Below, one piece after another: positions 22,571 through 35,110 of a stretch of DNA of 64,000 bases. This DNA comes from Ophioderma brevispina. Its lineage: Eukaryota; Echinodermata; Ophiuroidea; Amphilepidida; Ophiodermatidae. A program made the position numbers and the translations under genes. The stretch covers positions 45,381-109,380 of the forward strand of contig JAMKCH010010297.1 in the NCBI GenBank assembly GCA_023653785.1, in the 5' to 3' direction. Every line of letters starts with the position of its first letter. The first letter of the stretch is position 1. The notes under the pieces were generated by a model, which was given only the letters and a program-made list of their open reading frames with translations, searched no databases and was not told where the DNA came from.

Positions 22571-25068
22571 AAATTTGTACTATGGGGTGTATGGGCCAGC
22601 CCAGAGGTTCACTTTTGAACGACTGATTGAGGACGGGCGCATTTTGAAAAGCGGTGATTGAGGAACCCTCCCTACCATGTAGGACAACTGCAATTTGTAA
22701 GATGGACAATAAAATAAAGTACCCCCCCTCATCCACAAACATTCTTGTCTATACCACTAGTAATTGTCAATACACATGATCATTGGTGTCATAAAAAATA
22801 GTTACATATATTTTCATTTTCATCTCCACCATTCACTGTAAAAAAAACCACAAAATTGTTTAAAAAATTGTATCTGGTGAATACAGTTGCATTGATATTT
22901 GAAAGAAAACAGAAACATTTCCATAAGGGGGGGTATGGGTCTGTCTGAAGCAGTGAAACTTTGAAGTAATTTTTCTTAATTTTCCTAAATAGTGGTATTT
23001 ACATGTAACACATCAATGGCTAAGCAATGTCAAAAGTTTTAACAATTCATGCAAGGTTTTTGCTCAGGTTGCCATGGTTACCACGCAGGGCCTCTTATGG
23101 GCTAAAACACTAAACGAACGTAACTAAATAACTAAACAACGGCTACTGGGACGAAACTTGGGTGCCGGTGCAGGGGGGTAAATGCGCAGTGAACCATGAA
23201 GCGGAGTTTTTATACCGTTGCCATGGCAACCGCAAATCGACCTCAAATAATTTTCATGGGAATTTGAATTTGGAACACAATTTTGAAAAAGGGCCTTCAT
23301 GTTCACTCGGCCGATATGTGCTGAATGTGTGTGCCAAATTTCATGTGCATAGTGTTCTTTTTTATAGCGCTTCTTAGTTTCTTTGTTTCGTTTTGGTTGT
23401 TTGCGTATTTTAACGGAAAAGAGTTATAGACCTCGAAAACATTGAGACAAATTGAGGGCGCTTTTGATGTGAAATATGGGCTTTTTTCTTTTAAATTTCA
23501 TTTTATATGAATTATCATAATATTAATGAAAGAATTATCGACATCGGTGAATCCATTGTCATGTAATTAATTTTAAAAATAATTTTCTTAAAATATCAAG
23601 GGTGTAAAAAACATAAAATACCTAAAAAAATCACTACCCCAGTAAATTTAATTTACTTAAATTAGGACAAAATAATTATGAGTATTTTATTTACTTCGAC
23701 TTAGCCCAAAAAAATGCGTTAAATGGCGTATAAATAATCTCTTTTAAATATCTTAAATATCCCCTTGAATTTTTTCACATGATAAAGTATAGGAGACTAT
23801 GCGTTTTTGGGCAAATTTGATACACTGCTTCACTTTGATCATCCAGATCTCGGGAACCGAATGTCCGATTGCGATCGACTAAAAAGCATTTTGTAGATTA
23901 CCATCTACACAATTACGCCATTGCATTATCTCATTTTCCGTCAATGGAACAATTTTTTACCAAGTCAGACCCCATACACCCCCTTAAAACACAGTATCAA
24001 TAATTTTTTCCAAAAACAAAAAGCAGAATCACAGCCACTTTTTCCATCAACCATTGAACATATCAAAACAGGACATCATATTATTTTCATTGTTGTGTTT
24101 CCATTCAGTGTTTACAAATGAAACCCACTTTATAGGCTATCACTTTCATCCAATTCCACATAAGAAGCTTTGGAGATAAGAGTTCAGATCTCACTTTTTA
24201 ATGAAACTACTGTATTTTTTTCATATATTAGCTTAAACTTTTACTGAGAACAGATCTTTAATGGACACAATGGCATGAAAAAAATTCAGTCAAAAAATAG
24301 AACCCTACGGAACATTTCATAATTTCAAAACACTTTGGATTGTTTATATTTAGTAAAAACAGTAAAACATAAAAGATTTGTGGCAATATGGCAATTGTCT
24401 GCACATGGAAAACAAGGTGTTGACATCCTGCCAGAATTGATAGTGTATCTACCTGCTGTGTGACCCAATTCAAAAGTATTCAGTCGCCGGGAGTCAGGCA
24501 TTGTATTTCGGCTTTTAGTAAGCACTGGATCTGTCATAAAAGGGGTTACACATACACAATACAATGGTGTGTGAGCTGCTGACTGCATTGCTTTAGGTGA
24601 AAATGCTTGCAGTAATGTCAGCATCTTTGGGTTGAGAGCGAGGCTTACAATGTGGAAAAAAAAAAGGGAAGCAAGAAAAAGGAAAAAGGAAATAAATATT
24701 GTTCAGTTTTCTCTTTTTTACAAATTGTAAGCACCCTAATTTTTTTTTAATTTGGTGGAAGAGATTTTATTAAGTGTCCATCTCATTATATTCTGAATAT
24801 TTTTTCATGCCATTGTTTTCCCTTACACCCAAGACAAGTGGGTACTGTACACACTCAAGCATCACAATTCGTTGTATTCAAGTAAGACTATTGAACAAAG
24901 AAAGACTATCATGTACCAGTTCCCATGGTTTTGCACCACTGAGCTTTACAAATGTTAATGTAACTGATCAATGATTTCTGAATTACACATCAATACAATC
25001 CTAAAAAATTACCTCTGCTGCCAGGAACATTGAAGTACCTTTGTACTGTTTCCGGTACCATACTATAG
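22571..25068. other. No gene recognised; contains a perfect RFX-type palindrome
   Basis: AT-rich, with the X-box-like word at 23217-23230 reported separately and a weaker relative, GTTGCCATGGTTAC, at about 23068-23081. A purine-rich run lies at about 24655-24705. The open frames (for example 24325-24624 on the minus strand) match no family I know. Confidence 0.45.
23217..23230. promoter_or_regulatory. Perfect X-box-like palindrome GTTGCCATGGCAAC
   Basis: The 14-base palindrome matches the RFX-family X-box consensus (GTTGCC, 2-base spacer, GGCAAC). A half-degenerate relative lies 149 bases to the left. No gene is recognised nearby, so the element may be part of a dispersed repeat rather than a working site. 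Binding is not shown by the sequence. Confidence 0.3.
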
Positions 25069-25280
25069 CCGTGTTTACACCACAGGATCGCGGCCCCGAT
25101 TCACACTCCTTATGGTCACTATTGGAAGCTACTTTTTACCTCGATCATGTCCACAAGATAGCCTGCTATGATCGATAGCTAAACAATGACACCCTGACAC
25201 TTGAATCGAGGATAACATTAAGCCCCGACTCGTGCCCCTCAGAGCGTGAATCGTGCTAACCCCGATGGTGTAAACATGCC
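25069..25280. mobile_element. 212-bp MITE with GTGTTTACACCA ends
   Basis: The left end CCGTGTTTACACCACAGGAT and the reverse complement of the right end (GCATGTTTACACCATCGGGG) form the inverted terminus. CCCCGA/TCGGGG and GATCG words recur internally. No coding sequence is present. Each terminus contains a forkhead-like GTTTAC word, probably fortuitous. Confidence 0.65.
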
Positions 25281-26403
25281 TAATATTTTACCAACTGTGC
25301 AAATCCCATTGCAGGCTTTTCGACTATAAATGTTATTCGAGAATAATATAGTTTGTTATTTGTTTGGTTACGTTGATATTATACTTGTTACTGTTATTCT
25401 TATTTAAGTAATAGGTTAGAATTTCTACAATATCTTTATTGTGTTAAAAGCAGAACCCTAGTCCCGAGGGCTTCTCAATTTAAGTATACCATTACAAAGC
25501 AGTGCATGTGAGAAAATGTGATTTATCAATGATTTTCTGGAGCATGCTAAGACTGCTCATTATAATTATTCAGGTATTAGAAATTAAAGTGAAAATTGAG
25601 TTTTTGATATGGATGTCATTTGCTTTTAGGATCAAAGTTTATTGGTCTTGTCTCAAAACCAATTTGAGTGGTTTGATGATGATGGTCAGTCACACATGGT
25701 GCATTTATAAAGTGGATTTTCTGTGGGAGTATGTAAGATTGACATGGTGCTTTTTTTTATCGTTTTGAAAACAAATAAAACTAGAAACAAACATATTCTG
25801 AATTGGCAGTTTTTCACTCTTGTGATATTGTCCCCTTGTTTTGATCCACAATTTTCCTTATTACTGAGTGTGGATATGCTAAGTTGAAATTGGAAGCAGA
25901 GGCATCTGAAATTCCTAAGTTTTTCATTTTCATGGCGATTTATTCAATCTAAGTGACCGAGGATGAGTTTTGGAAACCCGAATATAAATCTTTGGCCCCA
26001 GGAAGGCCATGTAATAGTGATATAAACCCCTTTGGTATGCTCTGTGTTCAGAAGAGTGCAGAGGCTGTGTGAATTACAAGTCCGGGAAGGTCTAGTGCAG
26101 TTTTTCTATAACTCGCCTACAACTGAATACAGCTGTGTGTTGGTCCCAGGGCGGGGGGGGTGGGGGAGCCTATATGATGGCTGATATCACTGCCATCGAA
26201 AACCTTCTTTCAAGTTTGCCAAACTGTACATCCAAAAACAATATTTTTTCATGTATCTGTTATCCAACCCTCAACCTCCTTTTTTTCTCAGGCACCTTTT
26301 TGCTGTGTAATCATAGATCACTCAAGGGACCCAAAAACCCCATTTTCATTCTCCCGCTTACACATCATGTGACCATCACATTCAGGTACGGCTATATTAA
26401 TAA
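25281..26403. other. No gene recognised
   Basis: AT-rich. The open frames at 25502-25768 and 26135-26476 show no known motif. The latter begins in a G-run (26150-26166) and ends in the adjacent minisatellite. Confidence 0.45.
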
Positions 26404-26797
26404 AGTTCAATATCTACTGCTGAAAGCAGGTAGTTCATCAATGCTCATATCTACTGCTGATACAGTGTTTCATTAATGCTCATATCTACAACTAATAAAA
26501 AGGCATGTCCCATCATGTTATATACCTCCTGCTGAATAGCATGTAGTTCATCAATGCCCTATCTACTGCTGAATTCAGGTAGTTCACCATCCCCATCTAC
26601 TGCTGACAGCAGTAGTTTCATCAATACTCATATCTACTATTGACAGCAGGTAGTGTTCATCCATACCCATATCTACTGCTGATAGCAGTGTTCATCAATA
26701 CCCATATCTACTGTTGATAGCAGTAGTTCATCAATGCTCATTATCTATTGATGAGAGCAGGTGTTTATCAATGCTCATATCTACTGCTGGGTACTAC
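26404..26797. repeat. Minisatellite, about 40-bp unit, roughly nine copies
   Basis: Units read approximately CATATCTACTGCTGATAGCA followed by GTAGTTCATCAATGCT. At least nine diverged copies are visible. Units vary in length and are contiguous with no unique spacers, so this is not a CRISPR array. Confidence 0.85.
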
Positions 26798-27019
26798 TTC
26801 ATCAGAAGGGTTGAGATAGGGTATGTGCCACGCAGCTCAGCTTCACGCGTTTGGGGGGGTGAATATGTAAAACCCAAAGATGGCGCAAAAAAGTTGCATA
26901 AAAACATGGGTCCGGGACTGAGCTAAGATTTTGCAACTTTTGTTTAAATATCTAAAAATTAGCAGGAAATTTTTTGGGTCAAAAAGGCAGATTCCTACAG
27001 GTTAACTTAGTATATACCG
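26798..27019. other. Short unassigned stretch
   Basis: It lies between the minisatellite and the T-rich repeat. No coding motif is visible. It includes a G-run at about 26852-26858. Confidence 0.4.
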
Positions 27020-27258
27020 AAAGACCAATGATAAAAGGTTTTTTTTTGTCCCTCTGTGGCCGGTGATTTTTTTTTTTTTTTTACAATATAAGGGTTATTT
27101 TTTTTCTGTCGCCTCTCTTAGTGAATTTTTTTTCCCTTCAGTCTAAGGGGATTTTTTTTTTCTTTCACACTCTAAGGGTGAATTTTTTTTCTTTCACACT
27201 CTAGGGTGATTTTTTTTCTCAAAACTTCTAACCCCCCTGGATATCTAATGGGCGTCCC
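27020..27258. repeat. T-rich minisatellite-bearing repeat, opposite orientation
   Basis: Three to four units of (A/T)GGGTGAATTTTTTTT separated by CTTTCACACTCT-type words, ending GGATATCTAATGGGCGTCCC. The reverse complement of that end matches the start of the repeat at 22296. Confidence 0.65.
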
Positions 27259-27569
27259 TAAATCGAGCGCAAGGCTTCAAAGAAACAAAGTCATGCAATT
27301 GACACCTTTACATGTTCATCTGAAGACCCAAATTTGAACACCAAAGTTCTTTTTCATTGTGTGTGTAACTACGGCGGCCCGGTTACGGCGCGCGGCGGTC
27401 CGTTATACGTAATTCCTGTTTCTAAATTGAAAAATTTGTCACCCTAAAACTCCCTATTTTTTTGGCATTTTGGCTGTCTCTCACCCAAATAAGTAACCCT
27501 ATTGTTTGAGTACTCTGCCACCGAATGCCCCTAGGGTTTGGAGCGCCAGCCTTACACCCATATGCATTT

Positions 27570-29130
27570 CATATGTTTATTTATTTATTTCGGGTTTATT
27601 CAAACAAAACATCAAAGCAGCGAAAAACGCTGAAAAACGTATGATTTACATTAAAATACATATAAATATTAAAATATATTCAATTAACTATTATTTAAAA
27701 ATTGAAATTAATACAGACGATAAAAATAATTAGATCTCGTATTCACGCCACACGCCCCCCCACATTCAACCCCAATGCACTACACATCCAACAACACAAC
27801 ACTCCCCGCACAAACATACAAAACACTCCATTGTAGCAGGAAAACCCCGCAACAAAAAACAACGACACCCAAAAAAAAAAAAAAAAGCCCTACACATACA
27901 CTCGCTCACAACACAAAACCACGCACACACACACTTACACGCACACACACACACCAACAAACACACACCACAATTAACAATATCCAAAACCACCATACTT
28001 TAAATCAAACATTTAAACTGTCACCCAACTGCGGATTGTTGATTTCCTATATCGCATTGTCCTGCATGTAGGCAGATCCAACTGTTGCGAACCTTTAAGG
28101 TGTCTGCCATGTCTTCCAGCCCTTGTAGCAGGAGCATAGACCTATGCCTATCAGACTAAACATGGGTTCTTCCAAACCACGGAGGAGTTTCCGCCTATCA
28201 TTGGGGAAGTCAATTTAACGTGCAAATCCCATCATATGAACCGTATCGGTCTCCCAACTGATCCGACAAGCACGCTTTTGAATTAACTCGATCTGATTGG
28301 CTTGGTGATTAGTAAGTGTGCCATACAGGGCAACATATTCTAATACTGGGCAAAAAAAAAAAACAAAAAAGAACTATATTTGGAAGACCGAAGACAGATC
28401 ATCTACAGAAGCCCCAAAACGCTTGAGAACATACAACATAGAATTCGTTTGAAGCCTTCTTAATCATCTCACTAACAATTGCTGAATATCCCAACTGAGA
28501 TTGTTTTGATTGTCACACCCAAACGTTTTAATAAATCTGTATCGAGTTTCATTTCTTTGCCATGCATTATAAATGTGAAAAATTGTGGTTTATTTTTCAA
28601 GGGACATACATGCATTATATTGACATTTTTCCGGCTTTGGAAGCATGTCATTTTCTTTACACCCCACGCCCCCAATGATCAAGATCTCTTGCAATTGAGA
28701 TCTATTGTGCGTTTTTGACATTTATAACTTCTCCAAGGGTCAGTCGTCCCCAACTTCCACCGCAGTTGTGCATCACTAGCAGAATCGTTTGCCACACAGA
28801 AAAGATTATAGGCCCCAAAATTGGTACCTTGTGTAACACCGCCCCATATCTGAAGGATGTGTACGACTTGCCCTGGATTTTATAGTTTGAGTGCGATCTG
28901 TTAGGAACCTGCATATACAAGGAATTTGGTGTGACGTACCCCTAAGTCAATTAATTTATTAAATTGCAATAATTATGGTTGTCCTGTCAAAAGCCTTAGT
29001 AAAATCGATTGCACATAAGAGGCGAATTGACCGGGCTTATCAATTCCCCTCAGGACTGTGTCAACGAGATCAACCAAATAATGAGTTGTAGAACCTGTCA
29101 GGTAGATTACCAACTTGCTTGCAAGTCATA
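27570..29130 (-). mobile_element. Jockey/CR1-type LINE remnant with low-complexity insertion
   Basis: On the minus strand, in order: CAIDFTKAFDR (about 28979-29012), a GVTQGT-like region (about 28815-28850), a damaged catalytic box ANDSASDAQLRWKL (about 28752-28793), LDTDLLKRLGVTIKT (about 28502-28548) and PVLEYVALYGTLTNHQ (about 28299-28346) followed by IQKRACRISWETD. A TTTATTTATTTATTT run at about 27575-27590 may be its 3' tail. CA-rich low-complexity DNA separates tail and body. Many stops; dead copy. The upstream half of the element is missing. Confidence 0.7.
27735..28020. repeat. G-poor, A/C-rich low-complexity block
   Basis: This strand is almost free of G for about 280 bases, with CA/CACA runs (about 27920-27970) and an A-run at 27870-27885. 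The open frames on both strands (Thr/His-rich on +, Cys-rich on -) are by-products of composition. Confidence 0.75.
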
Positions 29131-31311
29131 TGGCCAGAAATATCAGCTAACGTCCAATCAGCAATATGTGAATCCCCCGGTATCCCGGTACGTCGCGTAA
29201 TTATTCCATACTACTGTAATTTAGTGTCCAGTAGTATTGTGACAGAACACGTTTACAATCGTGTAACAAACGATTCAACTTGGCACGGGTTGCTTGAAAT
29301 CGGCAACGACAGCGACAGGGGTTTACGTGTGATTTGTTTACGCGCATGCTGCTTTACACCTTCAGCCTTCTGTTTAGAGCCCAGTCCATGGCGAAATGGA
29401 AGAATTTTAGTTTTTGAGCTGCGAAGGATTATGCGCAGATACCGCGATTAACTGTGCGTTTGTTTGCGTTTATTAAATCGCGATCTCTACGCTTGCGTTC
29501 CTGCTTTCTGAATGCCGAATGTGTCGCGGATTTTTCTTGCCGCCCAACAAGAACGCCCAATTGAAAAAAAGTGTCCAATTCAGTGTTTTTCGCGTGTAAT
29601 GGAAAAATGTAAAAGTCGGTGACCCTCATTTTTTATTCAAATTTTTGAAGAACGACATAAATAAAGCGGGAACGCGGGCATAAGATAGTTAAATATGTAT
29701 GAGATCGGTACCTTAACATATTTAGAAAGTACAAAAATTTATCGAGAAATTTTTATTTTGTAGGCGCTCTAAACTTCAAATTTTGACTTTTCCCTACTTG
29801 CGTGGTTTTAAAAGTGACAACATCCTTTTTTGTTTTGCCTAAAGCTCAAAAACAAAGTCGGTGACCCAATTTTTTATTGAGTTCTTAATCAGCCACCGTT
29901 GTACATAACCATATATCGTGGAATTCTAGGAATTTTATCGAGTAGATCACTACAAAAGCAATTTATGTATCGTTACAACTCAGACACCCTTCCAAACCAT
30001 TTTCTAACTTTTTTCAAACAGTAGTGATTAATTACATCCACATATAAACACCCAGAAATGCAACCAAATACATCACAAACAAAACCCCTCAGCAAATCGT
30101 AATTTAATTAGTACTCAGTAAAATACTTATGGTCCAAAAAGAGGGACCACACTTAGTAACAGTATCATAAACTCTAAACCATGGGATTATGGTAGTCTGG
30201 AAAGTCAAAATTCATAGAACGGCAGCATTTTTCAAAATTTTATAGACTAGAGTACGAGGCACAGGCGGTTTATTAGCTTTGTTAAGTGATTAATAGGAGT
30301 AAGATTTATTTGGATCCCTGATAGGAGTTCACAGGCCTGGTCATGCGTGTCAGGTGGTTCTTCCAGGGATCCTAAAAAATCGGGATAGGACACCCGATCA
30401 AGAGAGTGGAGGCATAGGCCTACGGCATGAAATCTGTAGTATGCGGGGGATCAACTTCCGCCGGCTGCTAGTCTTTTCAAAGCCTTACGCCGTAGGCTGG
30501 CGCTCTTACGCATATTCGAACGGTTACACACAAGACTTGACTAAAGACTGGCTGCGTCCAAAAGAATTCATTAAATGAGTCGTTATTGGACTTACACTGT
30601 TTGGCAGCAGCGAGGTTAATCCCCATCTACCTCGACGGATTTTGACATTAATAATTTCTTCCAAAATTATCAGATATTACTAGATCTTTTGAACGAAGGT
30701 GTAAGAGTTGAATTTTGTATGTCAATGAGACAGAGAAGGCCATAGTAAATGCCACAGTTCCCCAATTTACCCGTTTGTAAATTACCAATGCCCAAATCGA
30801 GCAGGGGTCGTGTCCTATCCCCACCTACCGGCTTATGGATCGCGGGTCGTACGTGGCGCTGTGGCGCTACGTCATCTCGATAACGTCAGTCTGCATAAAT
30901 TATTAGCTAATTAGGTTGCTTATCGAAATGGTGGCGCTCGCTATCACTCTCGATATCGAAATGTCTATGGGCATTGTACACAGTTCATGGAAGAACAACA
31001 ATGACCCTGCAATGACATAGTGTCATCCGCCTGGTTCTTCTTAGCAGGGAGGGAGGCCCAGTGGAAGCGATCCGGATTGAAGTCATGGAAAGTAGTGTGT
31101 CTACAGCCCCCAGGGGGTACACCCACACTCTGTCGTCACCCATACAACTAGGGCCTACCTAGGGGTTGTTGAAGGGGGCTACGGTGAATAGGTAGGCGCG
31201 GCTGTATTGCAATTGGCCTGCAAAGCAAAAGGGGCGGAAAGCCACGAGACTGAGTGATACGGAGCAAGATTATCATTTAGCAGGCCCATGGCTAGGCTTA
31301 TGGCTTCAGGC
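29131..31311. other. No gene recognised
   Basis: Mixed sequence. AAAGTCGGTGACCC followed by ATTTTTTATT occurs at about 29612 and again at about 29855, suggesting an old repeat. From about 30380 to 31310 the composition is richer in GC. The open frames at 29119-29451 and 30354-30578 match nothing I know. Confidence 0.4.
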
Positions 31312-31314
31312 TAA

Positions 31315-31667
31315 GCGACGAAAAAGAAAACCCTGTTTTACGGGCGAGCGGACCCTTGTAGTAGGGTCGGTCGGTCGGGCGAAATTTTTCTTTTTTAATT
31401 TTTTTTTCTATTCTGCGAGCTAAAAAATTGGCCTAAATTAGCCTCAAAATCTGAAAAAAATCAAGGAGAAACCCCAAGAGAAAAAATGAAAAATTTTTAC
31501 AAACAAATTTTCTGAAAGAAAAAAACTTGCCAAAATTGATAAATTTGGGCTAAAAAACGGGCTGATTTACATGATTTTTGGAAAAACTAAAAAAAATCTG
31601 CAAACTGAAAATTCAGGGTCGGTCGGGCCCGTACCCGTAAAACAGGTTTTTTTTTATTTTCGTCGAC
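31315..31667. mobile_element. 353-bp MITE, copy A, 3-bp TSD
   Basis: The ends contain AAAACCCTGTTTTACGGGC (left) and GGGCCCGTACCCGTAAAACAG (right), inverted. TAA flanks it at 31312-31314 and 31668-31670. The interior (GGTCGGTCGG, TTGGCCTAAATTAGCC, TTTGGGCTAAAAA) is shared almost base for base with copy B at 48271-48601. Three-base TNA duplications suggest PIF/Harbinger-type mobilisation, which is an inference. Non-autonomous. Confidence 0.85.
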
Positions 31668-32715
31668 TAAGCCTTTTTTATTACTAAATAGGCCTAATGA
31701 CTTGAGATTTAGGATAGGGACCTATTTATTTAGGACAGTAATAATTCAGTATGAATTGAGTGTGGGCCTACTATACGTGAGTTCACCAATGACAATCCTA
31801 GCTAGTACGAGCAACATCGGACGCATTCTTTATAAATCGGATGACCGTTTTCGTTATGGACCCATGGACCGCTCTATTTGATGCGAGTAGGCCTAGGGCC
31901 TAGGCATATGGCCTGGCTGTTCAGAGTCACTGGGACCTGGAGGATGGAGTTAAGTAGGGTCTGGTAACCCAAGGTGGAGGAAGGCTATGCTAGGCCGCCC
32001 TTCTTAAACCTAGAGCTGCACGATTCGGCATGCATATTTATAAATGCACTGACAAGGATTTTATCATTGTCTTTTTTTAAAGTAAAATCTAGGCCGCTTG
32101 TATTATAACATGTAGTAAAAGGGTGCCTATGCCATGGTAAACAAGAAAACGATTAAAAACCAATTAAAAATAAAAAGGACTAAATAAAAGTCGCGACCAA
32201 TGTGAAGAGGCAAGGTAAATTCCGGGGGTTGGTGAATCAGTTGAAGATACCCCCCCCAAATCATGTCAAATTTGGCAGTAGGCCTATAGACCTTTAGGCC
32301 TAGCCCTAGAGTAATAGGCCCTATACAAATACCGATATGGTTCGACTAGAGGGTGGGAAGGGCCGGCACACTATATTCCCGAGGTAGGTCTAGCAGCTCA
32401 CACCGAACCGAATTAGGGGGAGAGGGTGATACCGGGGGCGATAGGCCGTATCAAGTGGTTAGACTGACCAATGAAAACAAAAATTCAAATACTAAAAGGT
32501 TGCAGGTGAAATTCTAGATTCTTTCTTGAAATGTCTCTTCCCAACTGCTCACCAAAATGCCAGGCCAATTTATCGGTAAGGGGCCTCTGTTCGACCTTCT
32601 TAATTACAAAAAAAAAAAAAAAAAACATATTCAGAATGTGGAGGTCCAACCGGCCATATCGGACCCGGGCTCGCACAGACCACCAATTTTCATTGTTTGA
32701 TATCTGATGAAACCC
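31668..32715. other. Unassigned stretch enriched in TAGGCCTA-like words
   Basis: No gene is recognised. AGGCCT/TAGGCC words recur at about 31690, 31888-31915 and 32278-32322. An A-run of about 18 lies at 32608-32625. Confidence 0.45.
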
Positions 32716-33094
32716 TTAATTTCAGGTACAACCTCAAGGAAAGTGCAGTACAAATTTAATAAGGCTGAACAGAAAAAGCTATGAAACCTGATTTTGAAGA
32801 TTGGTTAGGGGATTTTCTATCATCCAAAAACCCTGAAAATCAATCTGTGGACACAAACTGGGGGGGAAAATCTTTGATGCTTTGGGTGTGAAGCTCGTTT
32901 GAAAAACGTCCTATTAAGCTACAGGTTATAGAAAATTTACCCTGGATCTCAGTTGATGTTAAACGGAAGATGAGGAAAAGAGACCAATTTTTTTCAAGCT
33001 CTAGCCTAAAAAAAGCCCATCAGAGGAAATCAATCGGTGCTTACAGAAATTGGTTACCAAAGGTTGTCCGTAATGCACATAACAACTATATTAA

Positions 33095-33449
33095 AGGGGT
33101 TTGTTCCGATTTATGTGTATGGTGTTCACTACTTGCTATGAGAGCCTGGCACTTGCACATTGCACCCCATCAAGTACCGTGGGAAGGAAACAAACGGTGC
33201 GGTTTTATGGAGACGCAATAATGCATGTTGAAAAGCCCTAATCAAACGTGCCTAATATGAAGTGAACCACTAAAACGGCGGTTTTTTTGTTTATATCCTT
33301 GGGAATGAATGAAATGAAATGGATTCGAGGGCTCAAATTTCAGACGGGACAATGAGAAAAATACGCCTTTCTCTGATATCAAAATCCGATACTACTTTCC
33401 GGGTAAATCAGGGGGGGGTGGTACCAAAGACGCTCGGAAACCAGCCCTT
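33095..33449 (+). mobile_element. TTAA MITE (family M341), copy 1, inside a LINE
   Basis: TTAA at 33091-33094 precedes AGGGGTTTGTTCCGATTTAT. The right end is CCAGCCCTT followed by a mutated TTAT. It shares CCATCAAGTACCGTGGGAA, GTTTATATCCTTGGGAATGA and GGATTCGAGGGCTCAAATTT with the copies at 41602-44450 and 62918-63258. It interrupts the LINE between the HNNYI block and the GDSLKS block. No open frame worth calling. Confidence 0.85.
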
Positions 33450-34163
33450 TTATTGTTTATTGGGGACAGTTTAAAATCAAGCCCAAAAATCTTTCGGTTA
33501 TAGTGAGACTTAAACGACTGAAAATGTTAGTATCCCAACTCTCAAATAGCAAATAAAATTTGTAGCCAGACATCGACAAAGCCGAAGCTCTAAACTCGCA
33601 CTTTAGGAGGTGTTTGGCCAAGAACTCAAATATGGAGATAAAAAACAAGGGGTGATTCTCCATTATATGTCTCAATTCCTAATTTGGGAATTGGTGTTGA
33701 AGGTTGTTGCAAAACAACTACGCAACCCTAAAACCCATCTAAGGCTAGCGGGCCAGACGAAATGCCACCTCGTCAAAAGGTGGTCGCAAATGAACTGGCA
33801 CCTGTGTTGAAAAGGTTTGTTTCCAAACAGTTAATATAATTCAAGCAAAGTTCCAAACCAGCAATCTATAGAATGTATCAAAGGATGACCCTTCTAACTA
33901 CAGGCCTATATCCCAAATCACTTGCATAATGCTGCAAGATTATGGTGCACATACTTGCTGAGTCATATAGCAAAAACACAGATCAACAAATATTCTTGAT
34001 AAAATTAACAGACGGCTTTAGGTCGGTTGATCCACAGTCCAACTCATAAACTCAACAAATGGTTTGGTCCGACGAAACACTAAATAACAAAGAGCAGGGA
34101 AGATGTGGTTCTTCTGGACTTTAGCAAAGCTTTGGATAAAGTCCCACAAGCATCTCATATCAA

Positions 34164-34310
34164 GCTTACACACTTAAAAATACGGGGTCAAATATGACCT
34201 TTTTGTGGTCATTATTTAACCCTAAACTTAGTTGTTTTAGCCTCAAATTGAGGTATTTATTTGAGTCGGTTTTTGCGATAATATTTGACCCGTATTTTTA
34301 AGCTGTGTAG
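34164..34310. mobile_element. About 147-bp MITE with CTTAAAAATACGGGTC termini
   Basis: The left end ACACTTAAAAATACGGGGTC and the reverse complement of the right end (CACAGCTTAAAAATACGGGT) are inverted repeats of about 25 bp. The element cuts the LINE reverse transcriptase just after the DKVPH block. Possible TTA flanks. Non-coding. Confidence 0.8.
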
Positions 34311-35110
34311 TTAGTATGGTATTAAAAGTAACAACACTGGATTGATCAATAGTTTCACAAATCGGGGAAACATCTAATGGAACTCACTATTTAGGTAAGG
34401 GTCGTGGACAATTCTGGTGTTCCTCAAGGCTCGTAATGGGGTCTGTGTTATTCTTACGCGATATAAAGACCACCAAAAGACAATCAACCATGAAAATTAT
34501 CGCTGATGACAACATTGGGTACCCCCAGGAGGATTGAGACCTGCACGACCATGAAATTATCAAAATTATTGGATACGTCTGGCAGACAGGAATGTCGTCC
34601 AAGGGTCATGCACTTCAACGTCAAAAAAAAAATGTTCAGTGCCTTTCCTCACACGCAAAAATGTAGTCCAAAATTACCACTCATGGGTGAGGATCTTAAA
34701 ACAGGGTTGCAAAAAAACCATGACTAACCTAGGCGTTACCATATCCTAGAACTTAAGATGGGATAATGACCAGTGTTCTAAAATCACACATTAAGGCCAG
34801 TCGATGCTCGCGGGACTGTTGAGAGAACTCTATACCCCCTGCTCACAAGAAGTTAAAGTTCAAGCATATAATACACTTGTCCGCCGCCAATTAGAGTACG
34901 CCAGTGAAATATGGACCCAATACCAAATCAAAAATTAACCAGAATGGACAAAGATACATAGAAGTGCGGCACGATTTGTCTTTGCAGAATATAGGAAAAC
35001 CACCCATGTAACACCCCTACTATATGACGACTTAATTGCGATCAACTTCATTTCACCGTCTCATACAACAAGTGACCATGTTCTACAGAATCCACTACAA
35101 TTTAGTGTTA

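Larger units (their letters stand above)
32716..35110 (+). mobile_element. CR1/Jockey-type LINE with two MITE insertions
   Basis: In order on the + strand: NPENQSVDTNW (about 32831-32863), VDVKRKMRKRDQFF (about 32952-32992), then a MITE (33095-33449). Next come GDSLKSSPKIF (about 33462-33495), an EALNSHF-like block (about 33585-33606), a DPSNYRPISQI-like block (about 33886-33918), VVLLDFSKA followed by DKVPH (about 34110-34150), a second MITE (34164-34310), a damaged catalytic region (about 34490-34510) and VNRRQLEYA-like sequence near 34880. It ends near FADYRKTTHVTPLL (about 34985-35025). Stops and frameshifts throughout. Clade assigned from recalled motif wording. Confidence 0.75.

Noticed and set aside
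24325..24624. 99-codon minus-strand frame with several cysteines
   Set aside because: No recognisable domain, no splice context and no neighbouring gene; treated as chance.
26404..26797. Possible CRISPR-like array
   Set aside because: Units are contiguous and diverged with no unique spacers, in a eukaryotic genome; it is a minisatellite.
27766..28071. Thr/His-rich + frame and Cys-rich - frame
   Set aside because: Explained by the G-poor CA-rich low-complexity block.
33455..33475. ATTGGGGACAGT as a third end of the ACTGTCCCC TIR element
   Set aside because: In this place it encodes the GDSLKS block of the LINE, so the match to the 16687-17754 ends is coincidental.
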